Source: CAJQQY01 sp964352225 (GTDB taxonomy: Bacteria; Bacteroidota; Bacteroidia; Chitinophagales; Saprospiraceae). From it: a stretch of DNA of 15,863 nt. The notes under the pieces are model-generated. The model saw only the letters and a program-made list of their open reading frames with translations, did not search any database and was not told the DNA's origin. This document shows positions 7,696-15,863 of the stretch, in pieces; the stretch's first letter is position 1; each line of letters begins with the position of its first letter. Location: assembly GCA_964352225.1 (NCBI GenBank), contig CAYGRM010000131.1, positions 1 through 15,863 of the forward strand, written 5' to 3'. The translations under genes were made by a program, and so were the position numbers.

Positions 7696-10600
7696 TTAAC
7701 GTCTAAGAGCAACGTCTCCTTTTAGTATTTCTCTTCTTCCATCGATAAATTCAATATCAACGTAGTAAACAAATACTGCTGGATTCATCATCTGATTGTT
7801 AAGAGTTCCATCCCATCCATTTGTATTATCTTGAACAAAAGGATCATAGTCAGAAGCTCCAAATACTTGCTCTCCCCAACGGTTAAATACTCTAAATTCG
7901 TGAACCTTAGCAACTTCGCGACCAGGGAATACCCAGAATCGATCATTGTTACCATCACCATTCGGAGTAAATGCGTTTGGAATAAATACCTCTCTTCCTT
8001 TCTCAACGTTAATGGTGATTTGGTCTGTAGTTATACATCCATTACCATCTACAACAGTTACGTTATAAGAAACTGTATTAAGTGGAGAAATGGTGAATTC
8101 TGGTTGATCTGCACAAATAGAATCAGGGCAATTAGCTGACCACATGATCGTATCATATGCTCCTACAATTTGAGCAGATAATTGGAATTCATCTCCTAAT
8201 CCGATAATTTGGTTATCACCTAATTCTACTAATAATTCTTGAGGATCAGTAATGGTGATCACTTGATTAGTTTCACAACCATTAGCATCCTGAACAAGAA
8301 TATCATACTGTCCTGCACTTAAGAAACTAAATTGATTAATTGGTGCTAATGCTCCGCCATCAATTGAGTATAAGTATGGTAATTGACCTCCAACTACATT
8401 ATCTAAAGTAATCGATCCGTTATTTTCTCCAAAACAATTTGGATCAATAACTTGAACCCCAGCAATTGTAGGTACATCAGTATTAGCTGAAACTGTAACT
8501 ATTGCTGTTCCTATACATCCGTTTCCACTATCTTCTACTGTTAAGGTATAATTACCGGGAGCAGAAACAACTGGATTAAATGTATTAGCACCACTTGCAA
8601 TCACGCCTGTTGCGGTTGTCCAAGAATAGGTTATAGTTGGTCCAGTTGCAGAACCTGTTGCATCTAGCGTAACTTCATCTGTAACACAATCGAATTGATC
8701 AGTTGCATTTGCAAAGGCATTAGGCTCATTAAAGTCTCCATTCACTTGAGCTGTAATTGAAATATCACAACCACTAACTGTATTGGTTACAGTTAAAGTA
8801 TATGTACCTGTTTCAGAAACAGTTGGTGTTAAAGTCGTTTCACCACTAACAATAGTACCTGTGGTAGTTGTCCATAGATAAGTATATTCAGAACCTGTTG
8901 AACCATTTGCCACGATTGTTACTTCATCAACTGCACAAGTAAGTGGTTGAGGAGCAGTAGGAACATTTGCAATTGGCACATCATCACTAACATCTACAGG
9001 TATAAGGAAAGTAGATGTACATCCATTATTAGTATTAGTAACGGTAAGTTCTAAATCTCCTGGTTCAGAAATCTCAACCTGATCTGGAGTTGTAGTTGAA
9101 ACTACAATACCATTCAATGTCCACTCATAAGTTAATGTTCCTCCATTTGGATTTCCACTATTATTAGAACTTGATCCATTAAATACTAAACTTGGTTCAG
9201 TACATGAAATTGTTGAACTTGTAAGTGCTTGAATATCAGCAGTAGGAGGCAATACGTCTTCTTCGATAGTGAAGTTTTGAGTTGCTGTACAATTATTCAA
9301 TGCATCAGTAATAATTAATGTGTAAGTACCCGGAGCATCGAAAGTTGTGGTTGGAGTATCTGATCCATTTGACCATTCATATTGAAGAGCTCCACCACCT
9401 GAAGTACTTGAAGCACTTCCGTCAACAGGAATTTCATTAACTACACAAGTTAACATTCCAGCAAAATCAACAACTGCTGTAGGAACGTTTGTGTCTTGAT
9501 CAACTAAAACTGTTGCTATTGAAGTACAACCATTATCTGTATTAGTAATCAATAATTCCCAAGAACCTGTAATTGATGCTGCAACTTGAGCAGTATTACC
9601 ACCTGGGTTACCCATTGGATCAGTCCATGTATAAGTGAAAGCATCACCTCCAGCATCTGAAGCACCACCATCTAAAGTAACCTCAGTATCACCACAGAAT
9701 AAAGTTTGAGCTATACCTGCATCAGCTGACGGCGCATCAATATCTTGAGGTGCTATATAAGATGCATTAGTAGAACATCCATTACTATTATCAGTAATTA
9801 TTAAACTTACTGGTGTAGTATTTGAAACATCAAATGTTGTATCCGTAGAAACAACTGTTCCTCCTACTACCCATTCGTAACTAAGGTTTCCTGCTGCTGC
9901 TGCTATCGAATTACTTGCATCTAATGTTATCATTTGAATATCACAAGTCAATGAAGCTGCCGATGTATCTATAGAAATAGTAGGCGCATTAGTATCTTGA
10001 TCAACTAAAACTGTTGCTGTTGAAGTACAACCATTAACTGTATTTGTAATCAATAATTCCCAGTTACCTGTGATTGATGCTGCAATTTGAGCCGTTGTAC
10101 CTCCAGGGTTACCCATTGGGTCTGTCCATGTATAAGTGAAAGCATCACCACCCGCATCTGAAGCACCACCATCTAAAGTAACCTCAGTATCACCACATAA
10201 TAAAGTTTGAGCTAAACCTGCATCAGCTGACGGCGCATCAATATCTTCTTCAACCAAGAATGAAGTTGTGGAAGTACATCCATTATTTAGGTCTTGAATA
10301 TTTAAAACAACTTCTCCAGTAGTCATTACTTGAAGTGTTGAATCAGTTCCTAAAATATCTCCTGTGGCAAGATCTACCCATTCGTAGGTAAGTGTACCTC
10401 CAGCAGTAGAACTTAATCCATCTAACATTACATCTGTATTATCACATGTCAAAATTCCATCATTATTAATCACAGCCATTGGTACATCTGACGATTGATC
10501 AATCACTAATTGATTACTTGTTGCTATACATCCATTGTCATTATTAGTAACCACTAATTCATATGTTCCAGCTACATCAATATTATAAGAATTCATATCA

Positions 10601-13600
10601 GCTCCAGAAATTAATACTGGAGTACCAGACGAAACATCATACCATTGGTAAGAGAAATTTGCACCAATACTAGAACTTGATCCATCTAAAGTAATAGTTG
10701 GGTCAGTACAAGTTAATGTAGCCGTACCTGATGTAGCTATAGAAGTAGGTAGTGCAACATCTTCAGTAACTGAAACTGGTGTAGTATTTTCACAACCATT
10801 ATCTGTATTAGTTACTGTTAAAGTATAGATTCCAGGAGTAGTTGCGGTGTAAGTGATATCTGTTGCTCCACTAATTACAGTTCCATCTAAATCCCAAGAA
10901 TAAATAAAGTTTGTTCCTGTAGATGATCCTGTTCCATCAATTATAGTTTCTGTATTAGTACAATTCAATGCTCCATTATTAGAAGCTACAGTTAATGCAT
11001 CAGGTGTTGCTGTTGTGTTAACAACAGTAACAGTAACTTGAGATGAACAACCATTTTGGTTATCTAGTACTGTTAAAATAATATCTCCTTCATTAGAAGT
11101 TGTCAAAGTTGGATCAGTTCCAATAGAAGAACCACTTGATACCGATTCCCAAGTGTACGTAAGATCTGTACTGAAGGAAGAAGTAATGGTACTTGATAAA
11201 TCTGCATCAGCATTATTACAATCAATATTATTTAAAACAGCTGCATCAATTACAGGAGCCTCAATATTTTCAGGAACAGTAACCATTTGTGATGATGTAC
11301 AACCGTTACTAGTGTTAGTTACGATTAAAACATAATCACCTGCATTACCTGTCACTAAGGTATTATTCGTTTCTGATGGTAAATCAACACCACCTGATTG
11401 CCATTGATATTGAATATTATTGCCACTTGCGGAGTTGGTCGCATTAACTGTTACCATGGTATTCGCACAATCAATAATTGGCGCAGTTGCAATACTAATA
11501 ATTGGAGGATTTACATTTTCACTCAATTGAACTGTTGCAGAAGAACTACATCCATTTCCATCATCAGTAACTACAAATGTATATTCGCCTGGAACCATTG
11601 TTGTATAATCAGTATTTGCTCCAACTGAAGTTGTTCCTTGAAACCATTCCACAGAAACTGTTCCTCCCGTATTTGAAGTACCTGTTCCTTGTAAGGTAGA
11701 AACTGAATTATTACAATCTAAATTAACCACCGGATCAATCGACACAGTTGGAAGACCTGCATCAGCAGCAACGTTGACTGTAGTCTGATCAGTACAACCA
11801 TTATCACTATTTGTTACCACTAAAATATAATCTCCAGCACTTGAAGCATCATAAGTGGAATTTGTTCCTACCACACTTCCATTGCTTGACCATTCATAAG
11901 AAAGAGAATTTCCAGTAGAAGGAGTAGAAGAACTTCCATCTAATTGCAATGAAGAAATAGAACAAGAAAGCAGTCCATTATTTCCAGCAACAGCCGAAGC
12001 TGAAGGTGCTACATCATCTAGAATTACAGGAACTATTGAAGAAGTAGTTTCACATCCATTATCTGTATCAGTTACTATTATTTGGTAATCACCTGCACTA
12101 TTAACTGATAAAAGAGGATTTGTTCCAGCTATTGGAGCACCATCTAGTAACCAAGAATAAGTAATATTATTTCCAGTAGTAGAACCTGTACCATCCAATG
12201 TTATTGAATTAGTGGTACATGTCAAATTATTAGGTGCAGCAACTACTGCAGTTGGACTTGAATCATCTTGTAATACTGTAACTTGTGTTGAGCCTTGGCA
12301 ACCTGTTGTTCCATCAATCAAAGTCAAGGTATAAGTTCCAGGGTTCATTGTGGTTAATGTTGGGCCACTTGTAGTTGTTGTTCCATCAAACCAAGAATAA
12401 GTAGGGTTAGAAGATCCTGATCCTCCTGAAACATTTAATGTTGCAGATGTCTCGGTACAAGAAAGATCATTACTAACTGATGCTGAAACCGATACAGTTG
12501 TAGTATTATCATCAACAATGATTTCTTCTGTATCACTACATCCACTAACTGTATTCGTTACAGTTACGGTATAAGTCCCGGCAGCTAAAACACTTAATGT
12601 TGGCCCAGTTCCTCCACCTTCCCAAGCGTAACTTAAATTACTACCAGTCGAGCCATTTGCATCTAAGGTAGTACTCGTATTATTACAATCAATCGCTGTA
12701 GGTGTCGCAATCACAGCTGTTGGAGTTGCAATATCTTGCAAAACCGTCACATCAGAAGTGGCTTCACAGCCATTATCATTATTTGTTATTGTTAAAGTAT
12801 ATGTTCCTGGGTTAGTAACATTATTTGGGTCGATACCACCAGACCAAGAAGCTGTGATATTTCCACCAGTTGAAGAACCAGCAGTACTTAATACTACAGA
12901 AGTATTAGTACAATTCAAATCTCCACTCACTCCCGCTACAGCTGTTGGTGCATTAGTATCACTAGTAACATCAGCAATGACATCTCCACTACATCCAGTA
13001 GTAGCATCTGTTACTGTTAGTGTAATTGTACCAGCTGTAGAAACATTAATTGTTTGTCCATTCATTCCATTTGACCACGAATAAGTTGGGTTACTTGATC
13101 CATTAACATTTACTGCAGATAAAGTTACCATAGTATTATCACAAGTCAGTTGTCCTTGTACATCCACATCAGCAGTAACAATTGTTGAATTATCACTTAC
13201 CACAACTGAAACTTCATCAGTACAACCATTACTATTATTTGTTACAGTCAAAGTATAAGTACCTGCACCCATATTTGTCGTTGTAGTAGCAGTAGTCTCG
13301 CCAGTTGACCATAAATAAGTAACACCACCACTTGAACCATTTCCATCTAAAGTCGCAGAAGTATTAGTACAATCAATTGCAGCTGGAGTAGCAATACTCG
13401 CTGTTGGAGTACTCGTATCCGCTCCAATAACTACCTCTGCTGTAGATGCACACCCATTAGGACTTGTTACAGTCAAGGTATAAGTTCCTGGTTGGTTTAC
13501 TGTTGGATTTGATCCAGTAGGATTTCCTGGTCCAGCCCAAGTATAGGTTCCTGGATCTGATCCAGTAGGATCAAGTGTTGTGTTTGTATTAGTACAAGTC

Positions 13601-15219
13601 AATTGAGTAGAACTTGCACCTGCTACGGCAGTAGGTAAAGTATTATCACCTGTTACTGTTACACAGTTGGTTTGCGAGATACATAAGGTGTTCAAGTCTG
13701 TCATAAAGAAACAATAAGTTCCTGGTGAACTAACTGAAGGATATTGTTGTAAAGAATTATAACCATTTGGTCCAGTCCAAAAATAGGTATAAGATCCAGA
13801 GGTAGATGATCCAGAGCCTCCCAATGTAACTGAGGTATTTCCACAATCAATCACTCCTCCATTTCCAGGATCTGCCGTTGGTGGAGTATTATTTTCATTT
13901 ACTACTACTTGATATATAGGTGTTGTACAAGTAATTCCACCTGCTGATTGCTGTCCATAGACAGTATAAAGACCTCCACAACTGACATCAATTGATGGCC
14001 CTCCAGGTACTCCTGGCACAATACAAGGACCTGACCAAACATAGGTTGTGTTAGGATCAGTATTAACTGCGTTAATTGTAACAAAATCACCCGAACAAGT
14101 AATCTCATCATTTACTGGAAAAATTCCAGTAGTAGGATTCAATACTGTTAAGTCCAGCGTTACAGTACTATCACAACCCAATGAAGTCATCAATACATTG
14201 GTGAAAAAACCTGATGAGTTATAAGAATTTGATCCAACCACGATTGCTGGGTCACCATCACATATATATTCTACCAAATTAGTTGTCATATTCTGCCCTA
14301 CTACCACATTTACGATTGTTTCAACAACACAACCTTGAGCATTTGATATATCTGTATTTAAAAATGAACCTGCCGATGAATAGGTCGTATTTCCATACGT
14401 TGCCGTTTCTCCAGGACATAAGATAAAGTTTTGATCTGGTCCAGTAGGTGCAGGCCCTTGAGTGACCGTAAATGTTGAAGATAAGCCAAACTCACAACCA
14501 TTGGTCGGAGTTGCGGTAATTATTCCTTGAGAACCAGTAGTCCCAACAAAACCTCCAAAATCAATCGTAATACATTGACCATCATCAGCTCCAACTATTG
14601 TTGTTCCCGGTGGAATTGTCCATTGGTAAAAAGCGGCACCAAAAGATGAAGCAGCACAATAAGTCACAGAAGACGCTCCTGGACAAAAGGTAGGATCTCC
14701 AGAAATAGCCCCTGCTGGATCTGGAGTTGGTGGAGTCGTACTTCCACTTGCTACCTCTATAGTATAATCACAAATATCACCTGAAAAACCATCTGTCATT
14801 AAATAGTAGACATTCCCTACTATCAAATTGGTCATTGTCAAAGTCTCTGTAGAGTTTGGTGATATTTCATAAAGACAGTTGGAAGCTGAAGGCCATGGAG
14901 CTCCACATCCAGAATAAACATGAGCTTGAAGTCCAGTTCCTGATCCGGTTCCAGTACAGGCACCTACAATAAAATCAAGACTAATATTTGTAGTACCTGC
15001 TACAAAAGCAAACCATTGATTATTTTGTACAGAACCACAAAAAGTAGATGGCTGATCGGATCCATTAGCAGTACCTGTTGTGGTACAGTAACCATCCAAA
15101 GAACAAATTACTGGAGCTTCACTACATGAGGCTGACGGTGGAAATGGTAAATTACATTGAGCACTTAAACCCAATGAAATAAAAGAAAAGAATAATGCGA
15201 GTAGTATTTGTTTTTTCAT
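7696..15219 (-). CDS. giant secreted tandem-module adhesin-like protein with T9SS type B tail
   Basis: The product has 2507 aa. The start is fixed by a classic signal peptide, MKKQILLALFFSFISLGLSA, cleaved before Q21. Order: a Cys-rich beta-sandwich with 'NNQWFAFVAG', like pre-peptidase C-terminal domains (21-160); a PKD-like domain (165-255); two short 'C.G....G..Y...G.....GCDSTV' units (about 260-360); about 23 Ig/PKD-like modules (362-2248); a SprB repeat ('NCFGENNGSI', 2256-2326); an Ig-like domain (2330-2405); and the type B sorting domain (2411-2507, 'FIPNAFTPNGDGNNDRFWV'). Each array module has a first Cys followed by 'T...TLDG', then 'Y.W', 'GTYTLTVTN', 'NGC' and a 'D...PTA' linker. 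The Cys pair, about 50-60 residues apart, probably forms one disulfide per module. No catalytic motif is seen. A surface fibre or adhesin is the likely role; the ligand is unknown. Confidence 0.95.
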   Translation of the reverse strand: MKKQILLALFFSFISLGLSAQCNLPFPPSASCSEAPVICSLDGYCTTTGTANGSDQPSTFCGSVQNNQWFAFVAGTTNISLDFIVGACTGTGSGTGLQAHVYSGCGAPWPSASNCLYEISPNSTETLTMTNLIVGNVYYLMTDGFSGDICDYTIEVASGSTTPPTPDPAGAISGDPTFCPGASSVTYCAASSFGAAFYQWTIPPGTTIVGADDGQCITIDFGGFVGTTGSQGIITATPTNGCEFGLSSTFTVTQGPAPTGPDQNFILCPGETATYGNTTYSSAGSFLNTDISNAQGCVVETIVNVVVGQNMTTNLVEYICDGDPAIVVGSNSYNSSGFFTNVLMTSLGCDSTVTLDLTVLNPTTGIFPVNDEITCSGDFVTINAVNTDPNTTYVWSGPCIVPGVPGGPSIDVSCGGLYTVYGQQSAGGITCTTPIYQVVVNENNTPPTADPGNGGVIDCGNTSVTLGGSGSSTSGSYTYFWTGPNGYNSLQQYPSVSSPGTYCFFMTDLNTLCISQTNCVTVTGDNTLPTAVAGASSTQLTCTNTNTTLDPTGSDPGTYTWAGPGNPTGSNPTVNQPGTYTLTVTSPNGCASTAEVVIGADTSTPTASIATPAAIDCTNTSATLDGNGSSGGVTYLWSTGETTATTTTNMGAGTYTLTVTNNSNGCTDEVSVVVSDNSTIVTADVDVQGQLTCDNTMVTLSAVNVNGSSNPTYSWSNGMNGQTINVSTAGTITLTVTDATTGCSGDVIADVTSDTNAPTAVAGVSGDLNCTNTSVVLSTAGSSTGGNITASWSGGIDPNNVTNPGTYTLTITNNDNGCEATSDVTVLQDIATPTAVIATPTAIDCNNTSTTLDANGSTGSNLSYAWEGGGTGPTLSVLAAGTYTVTVTNTVSGCSDTEEIIVDDNTTTVSVSASVSNDLSCTETSATLNVSGGSGSSNPTYSWFDGTTTTSGPTLTTMNPGTYTLTLIDGTTGCQGSTQVTVLQDDSSPTAVVAAPNNLTCTTNSITLDGTGSTTGNNITYSWLLDGAPIAGTNPLLSVNSAGDYQIIVTDTDNGCETTSSIVPVILDDVAPSASAVAGNNGLLSCSISSLQLDGSSSTPSTGNSLSYEWSSNGSVVGTNSTYDASSAGDYILVVTNSDNGCTDQTTVNVAADAGLPTVSIDPVVNLDCNNSVSTLQGTGTSNTGGTVSVEWFQGTTSVGANTDYTTMVPGEYTFVVTDDGNGCSSSATVQLSENVNPPIISIATAPIIDCANTMVTVNATNSASGNNIQYQWQSGGVDLPSETNNTLVTGNAGDYVLIVTNTSNGCTSSQMVTVPENIEAPVIDAAVLNNIDCNNADADLSSTITSSFSTDLTYTWESVSSGSSIGTDPTLTTSNEGDIILTVLDNQNGCSSQVTVTVVNTTATPDALTVASNNGALNCTNTETIIDGTGSSTGTNFIYSWDLDGTVISGATDITYTATTPGIYTLTVTNTDNGCENTTPVSVTEDVALPTSIATSGTATLTCTDPTITLDGSSSSIGANFSYQWYDVSSGTPVLISGADMNSYNIDVAGTYELVVTNNDNGCIATSNQLVIDQSSDVPMAVINNDGILTCDNTDVMLDGLSSTAGGTLTYEWVDLATGDILGTDSTLQVMTTGEVVLNIQDLNNGCTSTTSFLVEEDIDAPSADAGLAQTLLCGDTEVTLDGGASDAGGDAFTYTWTDPMGNPGGTTAQIAASITGNWELLITNTVNGCTSTATVLVDQDTNAPTISIDTSAASLTCDIQMITLDASNSIAAAAGNLSYEWVVGGTVVSTDTTFDVSNTTPVSLIITDNSNGCSTNASYIAPQDIDAPSADAGIAQTLFCGDTEVTLDGGASDAGGDAFTYTWTDPMGNPGGNTAQVAASITGSWELLITNTDNGCTSIATVLVDQDTNVPTAVVDFAGMLTCVVNEIPVDGSASSTSGGGALQYEWSNGSDTPTTTFDAPGTYTLIITDALNNCTATQNFTIEEDVLPPTADIQALTSSTISCTEPSLVFNGSSSNNSGNPNGGTLTYEWTLNGIVVSTTTPDQVEISEPGDLELTVTNTNNGCTSTFLIPVDVSDDVPIANVPTAPQPLTCAVDEVTIVANGSTGSEYTYLWTTTTGTIVSGETTLTPTVSETGTYTLTVTNTVSGCDISITAQVNGDFNEPNAFANATDQFDCVTDEVTLDATGSATGPTITYSWTTATGVIASGANTFNPVVSAPGNYTLTVEDSGNGCIGTAIVTVSANTDVPTIAGVQVIDPNCFGENNGSITLDNVVGGQLPYLYSIDGGALAPINQFSFLSAGQYDILVQDANGCETNQVITITDPQELLVELGDNQIIGLGDEFQLSAQIVGAYDTIMWSANCPDSICADQPEFTISPLNTVSYNVTVVDGNGCITTDQITINVEKGREVFIPNAFTPNGDGNNDRFWVFPGREVAKVHEFRVFNRWGEQVFGASDYDPFVQDNTNGWDGTLNNQMMNPAVFVYYVDIEFIDGRREILKGDVALRR
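9494..9746 (-). repeat. 253-bp near-identical repeat, copy 1 (module 19)
   Basis: It matches 9995-10247 base for base without gaps except for about 19 substitutions counted by eye (roughly 92% identity). It encodes residues 1825-1909 (DIDAPSADAG ... LVDQDT), a full module plus linkers. Confidence 0.9.
9995..10247 (-). repeat. 253-bp near-identical repeat, copy 2 (module 17)
   Basis: This is the partner of 9494-9746 at an offset of exactly 501 bp (167 codons, two modules). It encodes residues 1658-1742. The module between the two copies (residues 1743-1824) is clearly different. Confidence 0.9.
12016..12735 (-). repeat. three-module block, modules 7-9
   Basis: Residues 829-1068 correspond module by module to modules 4-6: 'TPTAVIATPTAIDC' against 'TPTASIATPAAIDC', then 'DNTTTVSV' against 'DNSTIVTA' linkers lacking the usual PTA, then 'GSSNPTYSW' in both middle modules. 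The shift is 228, 228 and 231 residues for the three first cysteines. This points to an old three-module duplication. Confidence 0.65.
12736..13419 (-). repeat. three-module block, modules 4-6
   Basis: Residues 601-828 are the counterpart of modules 7-9. Together the two blocks contain most of the short-period (75-77 residue) modules of the array, which fits a shared origin. Confidence 0.65.
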
Positions 15220-15230
15220 ACCAGGGGCAT
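15216..15230 (-). other. possible micro-uORF overlapping the giant gene's start
   Basis: On the minus strand an ATG directly after an A-rich tract reads Met-Pro-Leu-Val-stop. Its TGA overlaps the giant gene's ATG as ATGA. The A-rich tract, the usual initiation aid in Bacteroidota, sits next to this upstream ATG and not next to the real start. It could be chance. Confidence 0.25.
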
Positions 15231-15863
15231 TTTTTTGATTTTGGTTAATATTAAATGTTTGCTTGACACGATAATCAAGATAAATTGATTACCCATTAGT
15301 TTTAGTAGTCTTAAATATCCCTGGTGAGAGTATTTGTTTAGCTTATATATTTTTTATTTCGTATTTCTTGCTGTTGCTTTATTTTTATCCGCCGAAAATA
15401 AGGAATTCCAAAAAAAATACTTAATTCTTTATATAAAAAAAGGAATAAAGTAATACTAAAGACTCTTTTCTAGAAATTCTTTTTTTGGCTTTAATTCATT
15501 TCTTACTTCTAAAAATCTAATTTTTTAGAGGCCTCTGGAACTATAAGTGAACCATATGTTTAAATTTGATTTCTTGTGGAAGGGTGTAATTTCTTTTTTT
15601 ACAATAAGCTTTCAGGAAATTAGAGCCTCCAAAGTAATATTTTGCTGCCTATAGTTGAAATATCTTTCCTATTCATTTTCCACAATTACTTACACACAAA
15701 ATATAAAAAACATAACTAACTGTAAGTCAGACACTTACAAGTAAGACAATTCTATTTTTAAAAAAATAAAAAATTTATACTTTATTATTTTTTAGAAAAA
15801 TAAATATCAAAAAATTGGAAAATTGAAAGGTTTCAATATTCGGATAAAAAGCTAGAATAAAAA
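15231..15863. other. AT-rich intergenic end of window, no gene seen
   Basis: About 630 bp upstream of the giant gene. Apart from the dyad at 15272-15291 it holds a 10-bp palindrome tttctagaaa (15467-15476), an 8-bp-arm inverted repeat (15508-15529), a 10-bp palindrome agaggcctct (15527-15536), clustered gtaag/cttac motifs (15721-15746) and a 16-bp dyad attgaaa-gg-tttcaat (15822-15837). A 32-aa frame at 15556-15654 has no supporting features. The last dyad may belong to a gene beyond the window. Confidence 0.5.
15272..15291. promoter_or_regulatory. 20-bp dyad upstream of the giant gene, operator-like
   Basis: Perfect 7-bp arms taatcaa/ttgatta flank a six-base spacer, 53-72 bp upstream of the giant gene's start. 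The size and position suit a dimeric regulator site. No canonical Bacteroidota -33/-7 promoter pair was found nearby. Confidence 0.4.

Larger units (their letters stand above)
8476..14136 (-). repeat. array of about 23 cysteine-paired Ig/PKD-like modules
   Basis: This is the in-frame repeat array of the giant gene, residues 362-2248. The first Cys of successive modules falls at residues 375, 459, 542, 617, 693, 770, 845, 921, 1001, 1086, 1169, 1251, 1334, 1420, 1504, 1592, 1675, 1759, 1842, 1925, 2006, 2095 and 2178. The step is 75-77 residues between module 3 and module 8 and 80-89 elsewhere. Modules 1 and 2 carry two extra cysteines each (399, 414; 503, 513). Module 20 has 'NNC' instead of 'NGC'. 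Confidence 0.9.

Noticed and set aside
7831..14111. Several open frames of 60-108 codons on both strands inside the giant gene (for example 7831-8139, 11398-11628, 12758-13084 on plus; 13905-14111 on minus).
   Set aside because: They follow from the biased, repetitive codon composition of the long repeat gene; none shows family features, and the giant frame is continuous with signal peptide and sorting domain.
8476..14136. The regular repeat spacing could suggest a CRISPR array or satellite DNA.
   Set aside because: The repeats are in-frame protein modules of 225-267 bp with diverged DNA; there are no short identical repeats with unique spacers.
15556..15654. A 32-aa frame on the plus strand near the window end.
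   Set aside because: There is no ribosome binding context, domain or membrane-peptide pattern strong enough to support a gene in AT-rich DNA.

Overview
The window looks like chromosomal DNA from an AT-rich Bacteroidota, most likely a Saprospira/Lewinella-type or related marine or environmental lineage. Both very large proteins end in type IX secretion system (T9SS) sorting domains, which are confined to that phylum. One is a type A 'por' tail and the other a type B tail (CHU_C, gliding-motility-associated). The module mix of SprB repeats, PKD, HYR, cohesin-like and dockerin-like domains also fits. The lineage below phylum is inference.

Layout. Four genes fill about 83% of the window. (1) 76-546 (+) encodes a small predicted lipoprotein with a SnoaL/NTF2-like fold, followed by a clear hairpin terminator. 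(2) After a 770-bp gap with two operator-like palindromes, 1394-5932 (+) encodes a 1512-aa secreted multidomain protein: a putative clan GH-A glycoside hydrolase, then HYR, InlB-type repeat, two SprB repeats, PKD, cohesin-like, dockerin-like, a second cohesin-like module and a type A T9SS tail. (3) A second gap (5933-6650) contains several strong inverted repeats, including a terminator-like hairpin facing the minus strand that no visible gene explains. Then 6651-7448 (+) encodes a 265-aa polytopic membrane protein. (4) Convergent to it across a 16-bp-stem bidirectional terminator, 7696-15219 (-) encodes a 2507-aa giant secreted repeat protein with about 23 tandem Ig/PKD-like modules, each carrying a conserved cysteine pair, and a type B T9SS tail. 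The rest (15231-15863) is AT-rich and apparently non-coding.

How the parts fit. The two large products should cross the inner membrane by Sec and the outer membrane by T9SS, and end on the cell surface or outside. One is a probable polysaccharide-active enzyme with many binding and spacer modules; the other is a probable adhesin or surface fibre. They are not in one operon, since terminators and opposite orientation separate them, so any functional link is only that both belong to the surface/secreted proteome. The most unusual signals are internal to the giant gene (a 253-bp near-duplicate pair exactly two modules apart, and an older three-module duplication), the cohesin-like plus dockerin-like modules within one T9SS-exported hydrolase, and the unexplained palindromes in the intergenic DNA. 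No RNA genes, insertion sequences, CRISPR arrays or complete new system were found.
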